Origin: Undaria pinnatifida | Lineage: Eukaryota; Sar; Phaeophyceae; Laminariales; Alariaceae | NCBI GenBank assembly: GCA_012845835.1 | Contig: JABAKD010000004.1 | Location: 10,358,732-10,422,731 of the forward strand | Direction: 5' to 3' | Length of the DNA stretch: 64,000 nt | Shown here: positions 10,637 through 22,800 of the stretch, in pieces | Layout of the letters: each line of letters begins with the position of its first letter | How positions within the stretch are numbered: the stretch's first letter is position 1 | The notes under the pieces: generated by a model | Databases searched by the model: none | Seen by the model: only the letters and a program-made list of their open reading frames with translations | What the model was told of the DNA's origin: nothing | Position numbers and translations under genes: made by a program

Positions 10637-10933
10637 AGCGTATGATTATCGAGGCACGCGAAAACAAGGGTTTTGTATGTACGGAAGAAGTTTGGGGTTA
10701 TTGCACGTTGACCAATGAGATCAACTCGGGTGGTTGCTTGTACTTGTCCTGGTATAGCAAAGGGAGCCTTGTATCAGTCTGTCTGGTTGCTGACTAGCAA
10801 GCGAAGCACGCAGAAAAGAGAGAAGCATCGTCAGCGAGACAGGTTCAAGGTGTGGTATAGACTGGCTGATTTCCCTCCCAACCGCCCGTGTTTTTGAGGG
10901 AGTCAGTGGAGGGGGAATGAGGCGGTCGCAGCA

Positions 10934-11261
10934 ACGCGGGCATAATGCCCATTGCTGGTAGTTACACGTACCTAGGGGGCGGTGTGCAGCCGCCTGGGTG
11001 TCGTAGGTTGCGCGTTTTGGTTTTTAATTTATGTGTGGTGCTGAGGGTCCCTGTTATGTTTGACCATCAGGGTGGTGCGCGCACGTCTCCAAGCTGGACG
11101 CGGGCATAATGCCCATTGCTGGTAGTTACACGTACCTAGGGGGCGGTGTGCAGCCGCCTGGGTGTCGTAGGTTGCGCGTTTTGGTTTTTAATTTATGTGT
11201 GGTGCTGAGGATCCCTGTTATGTTTGACCATCAGGGTGGTGCGCGCACGTCTCCAAGCTGG
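10934..11261 (+). repeat. 164-bp tandem duplication inside the putative A2 region
   Basis: Two adjacent near-identical 164-bp units (10934-11097 and 11098-11261), each starting ACGCGGGCATAATGCCC. I see only one or two differences (for example GGGTCC versus GGATCC), so the duplication is recent compared with the rest of the element. No ORF of interest. Confidence 0.9.
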
Positions 11262-11685
11262 AGGTACGCCCTTTTCCGTCGGGAAGCTGCATTGTTAAAT
11301 GCAAGCGTTCGTGCGATGTCGGTTGGCTTACCTCGCTTCGCGAACATGCACGCATGTCTTCACGCTGGAGGTGCGTCCATTTCTTCCTCGTAAGGAATTT
11401 GCACCCTGCATTGCAAATGTCGGTGTGATGACGGGTGCTACTAAGCAGACGCAGTGTTTTTTGGTACCACACTTAGCTCGGTATTAGCGCAATCTGAAAC
11501 TGCAGGAGAGAGAGTTGTCCGTAGCATCGCTGCTTGGCCGCGGAGTACATATATATATATTGGCGTTATGTATATATAATGGGTGCTCCTCTAGTACACT
11601 ATATTTGCGTAAGATGTGTCGTGTGTGCGTATGTGCTGAGTACCACAGTGCACTAATATTTGTTCATTCTTCGAGTCTTTCAGGT

Positions 11686-11862
11686 GGAGGCTGGCGTCGA
11701 AAGCTCGGCATTGCCAGAAGGGATGGAAGTTTACCCAGCGTTACGGGCGATAGCGTGGGGCTGCTGGTGCAGCAGCCCCGGGGGGCTGCCGCTCTCTCCG
11801 CCCCCCGTGCTTCGAACGGGGAATGCGCATTAATTTGATGCGACTTCGAAAGCAAAATACAA
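11686..11862 (+). repeat. terminal direct repeat B2 of the YR element with hairpin
   Basis: Second copy of the 177-bp repeat. The hairpin stem is identical to that of B1 (GGGGCTGCTG / CAGCAGCCCC) while the loop differs (GTG instead of TTA), at about 11757-11779. I take the repeat end as the element 3' boundary. Confidence 0.8.
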
Positions 11863-12510
11863 CTCCTGGTTTTGAAGTCTAAGTTCAGGTCTAATTCCAT
11901 CTATTTTGGCCATCCCCTCCCCGACTAACCCCAAGCTTATAAGTTATTTGGCTTTGTCGCTGATCACTCATCAATTGGTCTGAGGTCTCAACCGGCACTT
12001 GAAAAAAAAGGAAAATCTGTCGGTTGTCGCTCGCGAATTTCGGTACTTTGTGTGCCTTCTTTGGTTGGGCTCTGACTTGCTAACCGGCACTTTAATAGAA
12101 TGGTCTGGTCGGGCACTTCGTGCAGTTAGTTGTTGTTGCATGTTGCTACGTACATATCACAGGCCGTAGTCACAACGAAATCTGCTTGCTGCTGTAGCTG
12201 TATTTTTCATGTCACGACCTAGGTGCTAGGTACTAGGTACACAGCAAGATCAGGGTATACACAGCAAGCCGGGAGCAACAACGAAAGCCGCTAGCTGTCG
12301 TAGCTGTCTAGCTATACCTTCATCTCACGACCTAGGTGCCACAGTAGCTATGTACACAGGAAGCTCGACATCGGGTACGCGGTAGGCCGGGGGCAGGCTG
12401 CATTGCGGGGCTTGAGCGTTCGGTCGAGACGACGGTTTCTTGACTTTGGGGCGGGAGTTGCCCTTAGGTTGAGCGTTCTCCGCCGCACAGAATGGATACA
12501 ACACGCGCAG
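11863..12510. repeat. non-coding DNA with an imperfect ~110-bp direct repeat
   Basis: Sequence around 12145-12235 recurs around 12255-12365: both have an ACAACGAAA, a GTAGCTGT run, then CACGACCTAGGTGC, then ACACAG. The rest shows no gene or motif that I recognise. Confidence 0.5.
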
Positions 12511-12880
12511 CGGCCAATAGGCTATAAGGTTGGTACAAACGAAGCGAGTTTTGGAGGGGTTATGACGTCGATACGAACTTTTTTTACGGTACATACGAGT
12601 GCGAGCTCGCTACCGTGTGTGCTGTTATTCATGAGCAAGACCGGTACGATATCGCCGTACGCGCTTCCACGCGAGCTTGTGGAGGGCATCTCCGATTGAC
12701 AATAGGCTATAATGTTGGTACAAACGATGCGAGTTTTGGTGGGGTCTTGATGTCGATACGAAAGTTTTTTACGGTACATACGAGTGCGAGCTCGCTGTTA
12801 TTTTTTAGCAAGACCGCGGTACGGTATCGCCGTACGCGCTTCCACGCGAGCTTGTGGAGGACATCTCCGATCGACAAGCG
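12511..12880. repeat. two tandem copies of a ~185-bp unit
   Basis: Units 12511-12700 and 12701-12880 both start AATAGGCTATAA and contain TACGGTACATACGAGTGCGA and CGCCGTACGCGCTTCCACGC. They differ by point changes and a 20-odd-bp deletion in the second. No coding capacity is evident. Confidence 0.85.
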
Positions 12881-13478
12881 ATCAAAAGCATGAAGGGGTG
12901 AATGGTGGTTGCTGACGTTTGTATGTTGGATTTCTTCTGTCGTATCTATATCAAGGTTTTGACAACACGGAGGACTCGGCGCATTCGCAGCGGACGAAGC
13001 AGGCAGCATTGACAAGAAAAAAGTACTCGTACGTACGAACGGTTCGAGCTTTTGTATCCGTGTCAGGGCCTCACTAACTTGCACTGTTCGTACGAACCTT
13101 GGCTACGAACTGCGAAGCACCAGCTAGCACCCTGAGAAAAAACGGGCACTCGTCTCCAATTTACATCCTCAAGTACCTCTGCCTTGTCAAAGCTGCCTGC
13201 CTTGTCCGTCGACACAGAATACAACAAAACAGAGGTGCTCCGCATCACAGCGTCAACGCGGGCCGACAATTGAAGCTGCCGCGCCGCCTCGCATTGAAAG
13301 CGCACGTTTCTCGCCGCCAAGAAACAAAAGACGGATATGCAACCCGGACACCACCGCACGACGACTACCGTTGTAGATTTATGGCATCTCTGCCGAACGG
13401 ACGACACTTCAACACCTCTGCTCGAATAACAACACTCGACGCCCTCTACTCTCAAGCATCGCTTCTCGCCGCTAATAA
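12881..13478. other. no recognised feature
   Basis: Open frames exist on both strands (13099-13482 plus, 13063-13629 minus), but neither gives a domain I recognise and they overlap each other. I see no promoter or repeat here. Confidence 0.4.
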
Positions 13479-14012
13479 ATGAACTTCGAGCGGGGGCTGT
13501 ACGGTATGGAGGATGCTCCGTTCGCACTAAAAGTGCGCCTGCTAACGACCGAGGTGGTGGAGACCCTATGGGACGGGTGTGTGACTTGGATTCTCGGGCA
13601 GGAGCACTTCGCCGAACTCCGAACGGCACACCATGACCTCCTCTTAAGCATCAATGGGTGCCAACGCCGGCAACGCACCGACCACCTCATGCTGTACGCC
13701 AAGGCTCTTTTAAGAAGGCACAATGTGAGAGCGTAGAAACCACCATCCGTAACCGACGCCTCCTCATTGCGTGAGTCGTACAACGGACGATCAATGAACG
13801 GCTGACCCATCGCTTGATGTTCGGGACGATGACGTGTGCGGAGAATCCGGGACCAGGCCGACCAGAAAAAACTGGGCCCAATGTCTAGCAGACGACATCA
13901 GGGTATTTAAAGCCACCGAAGGGTCCACGGATATCTCCCCTTCGCTGATAAAAGTAGAGACGGTGCTATGGCCGAGGGCGGAGCCGGATGTCATGAGGAG
14001 TAGCACGCTCCA
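13479..14012 (+). pseudogene. non-LTR retrotransposon (LINE) RT, C-terminal fragment
   Basis: The translation 13479-13736 contains ALKVRLLTTEVVETLWDGC, a segment resembling the LLYGCETW-type block after the RT domain of LINE ORF2. It is followed by FAELRTAHHDLLLSINGCQR and TDHLMLYAKAL. After a stop at 13734 it continues as TTIRNRRLLIA, a stop, NERLTHRLMFGTM, then ENPGPGRPEKNWAQCLADDIR near 13845-13900 and FKATEGST. The block order RRRLL...GRP-x-K-W...LADDL is a common tail of LINE RT proteins. The palm domain and endonuclease are absent, so this is a 5'-truncated, broken copy, as LINE insertions usually are. Confidence 0.7.
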
Positions 14013-17000
14013 TAGCTTTTGATTTGCTTGAGTCCATGTCTTCTCAGGGATGGCATTGAGCCTCGCTGTGTCGGTGCTACCCAGTGTAGATAACGACTGG
14101 ACCTTACCTTGAAACACCTCGAAGACGGGATTGCTGTAGAACGAAAGGCCGACGCGATGCTTGCTATATATTCGTGGAAATTGGCCTTGTTCCTGCTGGC
14201 GAAGCCATGGCTGATCTAAATAACTGTCTGCCACAGGGTGTTGTTGGACGCAACGTTCTCCATAGTGACTACTCGTACTTGGCGTTAAAAGCGGGTCTGC
14301 TCCTTCCTCGGCGATATAGACTATATATCTATCTATATACAAATACAGAAAAACGCGAACCCGAGTCTCGGTCAAGGTGTTGAAAACTCACATGCCCCAG
14401 CTTGTATCGGGCTGCTGTAATGGCGCTGGCCTGCTGTGTGTAACAGTGCCAATCACGCTGAACTGCTGTACGTACTAGTTTCAGGGCTGAGATGAGTCTG
14501 CCGATAATGTGGCGGGAGGCTGAACGTACGGAAATCGAGCTGGGTCAGGCCGCTGAAAAAAGACACATTGTATTGCTTGCTGTACGTGAACTCCTTGGCT
14601 GCTGCTCCAATGCTCCGGATCCACAAAGGTTCCCGATGCGCGCACCACGCTGAAAACGAGGCTCAGAAGCTATTGACAGTACCACCAGATGGTACACCAC
14701 AGAACGCTGCAAAGGCTGGTGCTGGCAGTCATTAGACCGTCCGAGCAGACTCGCTGTGTCGAGGATGTAAACAGTTGATGGCGCTTGAAAACGGTGCCGC
14801 TTGAGGGCAAGAAACGCGTATGACGACAAATTGTGACAAGTTCAGGCGCTGGATGACAATAACTTGAAGGTGAGGGGGCTGCATCTCGCGTCCTCGACGT
14901 CTACAGATGCTCCAAGATTTGGAACCCTACGTGTACGACGTCTAGATTACTGATTGTGCTCGAGAAGATTTCAGGCGATTTCGGGACTCAAGAACTATCC
15001 TTGTCAGTTCTCGAATATTCCCAAAGTACGGTATAAATAGAACTTATATTCTAGAACATAAAATTACGAGAGCAGGAGGCAATGCTTCCCCTAGTGAACG
15101 GCAGCAAATACAACGCTATTGTTTCTGTGCGACCTAACCATGTACCTGGTATCTGGTAGTTGTTGCCTGTGCTACGACACGCATTGATTACTGCGCTGTG
15201 TCCCTATCCGCTAGGAGTATACGATGGCATTGCCACACTGATGAGATACTCTGTAAGATACCTGCTACTGCAGTGGCGCTGCAGCAAGTGCCTATATGGA
15301 GCTATACATTCGCTTTTGAAAATTGATATTGTCACTAGGCTGATGCCACCTATGTCGTAACAGGAGGGTGGAAGTGCTGTGTGCAAACGAATTTGGGGAA
15401 ATAGAAATAGAAAACAAAACGAAATTTCAAGAATGGGAAAAAAAACGCTGGCGCCCTTACGGAGCCCTTGTAAATGTGATGCAGCACACGTACGTGGTGC
15501 ATACGTATTGCACTGCTTGTGGGGCACAATGCAAAAGCAATCACCAGCACCAATGCAGAGCCATTTTAAAAACAAAATACGATGCATCAGCATCAGCAGC
15601 TTGACCACTTCCTCCACTGACCAATGCATCAGAGTGAACACGTATCGATTTTCGGATTTGGGTTTAGGACGGAAATATAAGGACCAACCTGTTTGCGTAT
15701 TTGAACGTGAATGATTTTTCATATTTCACCCATGGTGTAACTTTTGCTTTGTTTTGAGCCTCACGATCTAGCTGGAACGCAAGCTCCGATTGCCCTGTCT
15801 CAGCCATACGCATCATGTCCGGACTGAAATCGTCAGCCCCGACCTCTCTGGGTCGAAGAGGCTCGTCCCCTGCCGCGCGTTCGGCGTCGGAAAACTGTTT
15901 GCGCTCGTGATCACGGAGCCTGAAAATCGCAAATGAAACGTTGAGAGTTTAAAGCGAGGCCAGGGACGTCGTTGATTTTTATCGTCATGCGCCGTGCGTT
16001 GTGTACTCGCCGAAATTGGCATGCGGAGGACGCGGAGAGGCAGTCAGAAGTCCGCTTTTTCGCGGAAAAGCCCCTCCCTTCACCCTGCCCCCCTCCGTCA
16101 ACTCGAGCCGACGAGTCGCCAAATCGGCCACCCTCTTGCTTCCTCGAGGCGCTCTACATACCTGCGTGCGCCGGAGTCCGTGTCGATCTCGCTATCGACC
16201 GCAATCACGACGCGAACCGAGTGCTCCAGCTCCAGCTGACCACTCCAACATAAATTGAAAACGAAAGGACAGCAATGATGCCCCCTCTCGTGCCATTAAC
16301 GCCACGCGACGAGAACGGGCCCGCGCGGTGTGAGACGGCGGGCTTCCCCCTATGTGGGCCCAACCCCTCCTACCCACGTCGAAACCCGGGGCCGGGACGC
16401 CTCTGGGCGAAAACCCGCGAGCGGGCCTCCGACAGAACACGACGACAACGGCGGCGGCGGCGGCGACCACCAACACCAAAAACAACAACGACAACAACGA
16501 CTATTACGATGTTCGGGTGTGGTCATGCACAAGACTAGAGGATATCATTATTGGACATTTGATGCATGTTTGAAGTTTACGCAATCTAGAAGACTAGAGG
16601 TGCAGCGATAATTAAGTCGCCACAATATTGTGGTGAAATGGGTTTGCCACAAAGGCAACATAATGTCGTAAAAGCGCAACGCATCAGCAAAAGACCGGCG
16701 AGACGAACGAGTGATAACAACTCAATAAACAAGGTACGAAGCATGGACAAAGGGTCGACGCGGTACCTGCCCAACCCCCCCCCTCCGTCAAACGAGATTT
16801 CCCTTGTCGAGTTCCTGAGACAGAAACGGGTTTCCAAAGTGTACAGGGACGTTCAAGGGGAATGATGAAACCTGCCCCCGAGAGCGTATTGCCTCATCGC
16901 ATGGCGAACTCATGTGGTGGGGCTCTTTCTCACACAACCTTTTCTCAGGCCCAAGCTAAGGAAGAATGGCTTAGTGTGCGCCTATACTAAACTATTCAAC

Positions 17001-17184
17001 TGCAAGTCGAGATTCTAGAGTGAGGAGGAAACAGACCGCCATGAGCGGCCCATTCCGGTGGCGGTTCAGCTGTTCCGCAGCAGCCAGGTGGCAGATGATC
17101 GTCCTCAGTTCGCTGTATAATTCAAATAGAGAAGGATTATGTAAGACAGACAGACAGACAGACAGAGCACGATCAAGGCGGATC
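14013..17184. other. no recognised gene; simple repeats only
   Basis: About 3.2 kb without a convincing coding region; frames up to 172-194 aa occur on both strands but overlap and look like chance. Small features: a CGG/CAA trinucleotide-rich run at about 16442-16500, an AT-rich TATATATCTATC run near 14320, and a (GACA)n microsatellite at 17148-17166 just before the minisatellite. Confidence 0.5.
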
Positions 17185-18200
17185 TATCACCATGGTAAGC
17201 ATACAGCACCATGGAAGCGCATACATCGTCATGGAAGGACTATGGGTACTATGGAAGCACCATGCTCGCACCATGCTTCCATGTACGCACCATGGACGTA
17301 GCAGTTACATGGAAGACCCATGAAAATAAAACAGAAGCCCCATGGTTGCGCCATGAATTCGTGGAAGTTCCATGGAAAGCGCCGCGAAAGAACCGCGAAA
17401 GCGTCTTTCCGTGGAACTGCCGTGGTGCTTTCATGGTGCTTCCATGGCGCTCCCATGAAAGCATGGTGCAGACATGGTGGAAGCACCATGCTCGCACCAT
17501 GCTTCCATGTACGCACCATGGAAATCACGTAGCAGTCACATGGAAGACCCATGAAAATAAAACAGAAGCCCCATGGTTGCGCCATGAATTCATGGAAGTT
17601 CCATGGAAAGCGCCGCGAAAGAACCACGAAAGCGTCTTTCCGTGGAACTTCCGTGGTGCTTTCATGGTGCTTCCATGGCGCTCCCATGAAAGCATGGTGC
17701 AGACATGGTGTTTCCATGGTGGCGTGTTCGCTTCCATGGCACTCCCGTGGCGCTTTCATGGGACGTTCATGGACCCCCATGCCCCTTCCATGGTGCTTAC
17801 CTGGCGCTCTCATGGTGCTTCCAAGGGATTCCCATGGACTCCCATGAGACTTTCACGGTGTTCCCATGGTACTTCCTTGCTCCTTCCATGGTGCTTCCGA
17901 GGTGCTTCCGTGGTGCGGCTGTAGTCCTTCCATAGGACTTGAATCGACCCACACTGGGCTTCCATGGGGCGTCCATGGTGCTCCCGTGGTGCGTCCGTGG
18001 AACTTTCATGAATACCCATGGCACTTCCATAGCACATCCATTGTGAATGCATGGTATGCTTTCTGGGACTTCCGCGATGCTTCCGTGGGACACCCATGGT
18101 GCTTGCATGGTGCTTCCTTGGGACTTCCATGGGACCGTGTGCTTCCATTCCATCGAGCGTCCATGAGATTGGAAGCATTATGCCTCCATGAGGCTTTCAT
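17185..18200. repeat. CCATGG-rich degenerate minisatellite with a 231-bp higher-order duplication
   Basis: CATGG or CCATGG recurs every 8-15 bases in variants such as TTCCATGGTGC. A higher-order unit of about 226-231 bp is present twice in tandem (17254-17479 and 17480-17709), identical except for a 5-bp insertion and a few substitutions. Long open frames run through it on both strands, rich in HGTFM or MVLPW, because the unit rarely makes stops. I do not regard them as genes. Confidence 0.9.
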
Positions 18201-19611
18201 GACTTGTCCCGATCGGACCCTAATCCCGATCGCTGCACCTGCCCCAACCCCAGCCCTGGCCCCAGCCCTGGCCCCAGCGCTGGCTCCAGTCACAACCACA
18301 ACCACAGCCACAGTCACAACCACAGCCACAGTCCTAGCCCAAGGCTTGGTCCCTGCCCAAGCCTTGGCTATAGTTCAATCGCCAATTTCAGACCTAGCCT
18401 CAGTCAAAAATCCAATCGCGGTAACTGTGCCAACCCCAGCCCGGGCTCCAATCCCTGCTCTAACCCTAGCCAAAGCACCAGCTTCAACCAAAGCCGCGTT
18501 CACAGCCCACGAGTCCCGGGTATAGCCCCACCCCCAGTTCCAGCGCAGGCTTAAACCCCAGTCCGGCCAGCCCCAGCCACTACCACTGCTCGCACCACGG
18601 CCCCGGCCTGCGCCCCGGTCAATATCGAAATTCAACCATGGCGACAGTCCTGGTCCAAATTCCATCCATAGGCAAAGCTCCAGTGCCAGCCCGAGCCCCA
18701 GCCTCGACTCAATCCCTACCCCCAGCCCAAGCACAATCCCAAGTACCAGCCACAAGCTCAGCCACAGCCGACGCCCTGGCGCTTTCCTGGCCCACACCCC
18801 AGTTTCACTCCAAGCCCCAACCCCAGTCCAAACCCGAGCCCCTGCCACAGCACTAGCCCCGGCCCAAGTCCACGCCTTAACCCAGCTCCAGTTTCAGTCA
18901 AATCCCCAGCCGGTAACTGCGGCTCGAGCCCCAGCCTAAGCCTCAGCGCCTGCCCAACCACCCGATGCCTGGCCCCAGTCCCAGCAGCTTCCAACATCAG
19001 CACCAGCCCCAGTCCCTATTCTACCTCCGGCTAAAAAACAAGCTCAAGCCATAACCCCGACTTCTGCTAAGACTCCAGCCTCAGCCGGCCCCCTCCCAGG
19101 CACAGCCCAAGTAAAATCTCCAGCCCAGCGCCAATCTTACCTCTGACCCCATCCCCGACCCAGCCACACCCACAGCCACAGCCACAGTCCAAGCCACCGC
19201 AACAGGCACATATGCAGCCACAGACACAGCCACTACCACAGCCGCAGCCACAGCCACAGCCACAGCCACAGCAGTACTCACAGCCACAGCCACAGCAGTA
19301 CTCACAGCCTCAGCGACAGCGACAGCCACAGCCACTGCCACTGCCACAGCCACAGCTTCAGCCACTGCCACAGTCACAGCTACAGCGACAGCCACCGTCA
19401 TGGTCACAACGACAGCCACAGCCACGGCATGGCTACGGCCACATCCGCAACCACAGCCGCAAACACAGCCGCAACCACAATCACGTCGACAGTCCTAGCC
19501 CCAGCTCACCTCCCAGTCCTGGCCCCTGCCCTAAGGCTGGCTCTATCCGCAGCCTCAAACCACGTCCAACGCCTGCATCCGCCCAATGCTAAACCCGAAC
19601 CCATACCCTAG

Positions 19612-19862
19612 CTACTTTCACAGATGCATGCTACGACAGGAGTGCAACATTAGTTCTATGAGGCACCTCACTTGAGGAACTCTGTACCACTCTCCAACAC
19701 TGATTTAGAGCAAACCAAGAGTGCCACCCGATGAATAGTGCCATGTCCTAGGTATTCAACGCAAAGTACTGCAAAATCGAAACGAAATTCCCAATACTTT
19801 GGGTTAAAGAGCCCCGTCATTTCGAACACGTTTCAGCCAAAATTTGCTACCTCTCTTCCGTG
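19612..19862. other. unique segment inside the hexamer array
   Basis: About 250 bp without AGCC periodicity, A/T-richer than its surroundings. No ORF or inverted ends are evident. Just downstream, array sequence at about 19883-19952 is repeated at about 20009-20078 (both with CCACATTCCAGA), showing local segmental duplication. Confidence 0.6.
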
Positions 19863-22800
19863 GCACGCGTCCACAGCCATGCACCAGCTCCAGCCCAATC
19901 CCAACTCACAGCCACATTCCAGACCCACGCCTCAGCTGCAGCCTCGGCCCTCGTTTCGAACTTTCTCATCTCCAAAGTGCCTACTCTATTGTAGAACGCA
20001 CCCACAGCCACGTACCAGCCTTAGCCCAACCACAACCCACAGCCACATTCCAGAACCAAGCCTCAGCCACAGCCTCGGCCCTTGTACCGCCTCAATTCAC
20101 GCCCCAGTCACAGTCACAATCCTGTCTCCAGCCCTGCCCCAAGCCCATGAGCACGCCACAGCCACAGCCCGTGCGCCACCCCCAGCCTAATTTCCATCGC
20201 CGGCACGATCCATGGCCGTAGCCCCAAGCGTAGTCACAGCTACAGTAGCCCCAATCGTAACTACAACAACCACAACCCCAATTGCGGCTACAGTCACAGC
20301 CTAAATTTTGACCACACCGACAACCCAAGCCCGAATCAATACACAGCCAAAGACCAAGCCCCATTCACTGCCTCAGCCCTACCCAAACAAATTCCATACT
20401 CTAAACCCAAGAACAGCCCAAACCTCAACCCAGCCTTGGCTCCAGTCCATTGCTCAGCCCCGGCGACAGCGCTAGTCCCCGTTCAAGCCAAAGCGAAAGC
20501 CTAAAAGCCGCCTACAGCCCGAACTCTAACCCCAACTTGACCCCTAGCCAAATTCTAGGTCACAGCCAGACTCCCAGCCCCGGCCGTTTCCCTAACTCCC
20601 CAGCCGCGACTCAAGCCCCATTAACAATCCCAGCTACAGCCTGGCTCAGTCCCCAGCCACAGCCACAGCCACAGCAGCAGTTTCAGCCCCAATGCTAGTC
20701 CCTCCCTCAGCCCTTGCCCCAGCCTCTCCTTCAGTTGCAGTCCCGCCTTATGCATGAGCTCCAGTCCCAGCTCCCAACACTTGTCTGTTTACGCCCAATC
20801 CAAGTCTCAGGCCAGAACACAGTCACTCCCACTCACACGGCGCAACCACAGCCACAACCTCAACCACAGCCACAACCGCAGGCACAACTACTTTCCCAGC
20901 CCTGATCTATGCTCAAGCCACGGTCATAACCTGTGCCCCAGCCTCGCTCAAATGTCCAGCCTAAGCCATCTAACAATTCGATAGCCACAACCACAGTGCC
21001 GGATCCAGCCCAACCTCAATCCTGGCCCCAGCGCCAGCCCCTGCCAGTTCCGTCCTGGCGACAATCCCGGCAATAACGCAACTACAACCGCACTACAGCA
21101 ACAGCTACAGCAATTGCCCCACCCTAACCCCCAACCCCAAACCAAATCACCACTCCAAGCCCCAGCCTCATTCCCGGCCCTACCCGAAACTGCAGCCCAA
21201 ATCCTGGCTACAGCCATATCCAAATCCCAAAACCCATCCATAGACCAAGACCACGTCCCATACGTAGTCTCGTCTCTGCCCTAGCCCCAGCCCGGTCTCA
21301 GCTCCATTCCTCAACCTCAACACGAACCCCAGCCCCAGCCCCCACCCCAGTGCAGTCGTGGCCCCGGTCCAAGCTCAATGAAACATCTCGACAGTAGCCC
21401 TCACCCAATCCCCAGCCCCCGCGTATGCCCCGGCCACGCCCTTCACCTTGAATCCTGTCCGATCACCCAGCTCTGGTCCCAGTTCCAGCCTCTACCAGAT
21501 TCCTACGGAGCCTCAGCCTTCACATTCACGGCCCAATATTTAGCCGCAGCTCAAGCCTCAGCACATACTCCAGCCACTCCCACAGCCGCATCCCCAGTCC
21601 CAGCCCAACGCGGAGCCCTCGCAGCACCCGCAATCTAAGCCCTAGCCACATCCACTGCTTTGGTACCAGCCTAAGTCCTAGTTAAAGCCACAGCCACAGT
21701 CACAGCCCCACAGCCCGTACCTAGCCCAATCTCCATCCCAGCCTAAATCCACAGCTCCAGTACTAGTAACAGCCACAAGCTTAGCCTCGGCTCCAGCCCA
21801 AGTACCAGCCCCGGCCCTAGCCCCAGTTCCAGCCCCAGTCCGTGTCAGTCTCCGTCCCATGGAGAGTCACAATCGCAGCCACATCCACAAGCCTAACCAT
21901 AACCGCAGCCATATTTCGCAACCACCAACACAAACACAACCACAAAAACACAAACACAAACACAAACACAGCCACAGCCACAACGACAGCCACAGCCACA
22001 GCAACAATCACAACTACAACCACAACTATACCACAACCACAGCTATAACCACGATCACAGCCACAATCACAACCACAACACTTTCTATACCTACATCTAT
22101 GGCTGCAGCTACAACCACTTCCCAACCCCCAGCCCCAGCCCCAGCTCCACACCTAACTCCAGCCAAACTATTGGCCGCAGCAAAATCAACATCCCACGTC
22201 CCTACCACAGTCACATCCAAACCCGAATCCCACCCACAACCCGAGAGTAAGTCCCAGTCCCGGCCCAAGCCCGTGGCCAAACCCAAGCGCAAGTCCAAGA
22301 CAAAGCATGGTCCTCAGCCTCTGCACCTGCCCAGACGCTCAGCCCTGATCCCATCCTTAATCACATATTCCGGCTTCCATCGCAGCTCTAACCTCAGACC
22401 CAGCCCGAGCCCGAGCCCAAGCCCGAGCCTCAGCAAGATCCCCAGCCCTGACCTCATCTCCAACCACAGACACAGTCATAGCCACAGCCCTAATACAACC
22501 CCACACCAAGTACCAGCCCCGGCCCCAGCCCAAACCCCGGCTTAAACCCCAGCCCGCGCCCAAGGCCCAGCCCCGGCTCCAGCCCCAACCGATGTACGCT
22601 TCCCCTCAAACCCCAAGGCTTAAGCCCCAGTCCATACTCAGATACTCCCACAGCCACCGTCGCACCCACGGCTTTAGCACAATCACAGACTCCAGCCACA
22701 TCTCCCATCTAATCCCGAGTTACATCCCCGACCGGCGTCCCAGCATCAATTCACGCACCAGCCACAACACAGCCTTAGCCCCAGGCCTGGCCCAACCGCA

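Larger units (their letters stand above)
9003..11862 (+). mobile_element. DIRS-like YR retrotransposon, right part with 3' terminal repeats
   Basis: Continuation of the element interrupted at 2556. It holds the end of RNase H, the tyrosine recombinase, and a 3' region with two 177-bp direct repeats (10460-10636 and 11686-11862) separated by about 1.05 kb. In PAT/Ngaro-type YR elements the 3' end has the arrangement B1-A2-B2. The layout here fits that, with the matching A1 expected upstream of the window. I place the 3' end at 11862 because the repeat homology stops there. Confidence 0.75.

Noticed and set aside
17211..17924. Long frames of 237 (plus) and 194 (minus) codons in the CCATGG minisatellite
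   Set aside because: Produced by the repeat period; both strands are open over the same interval.
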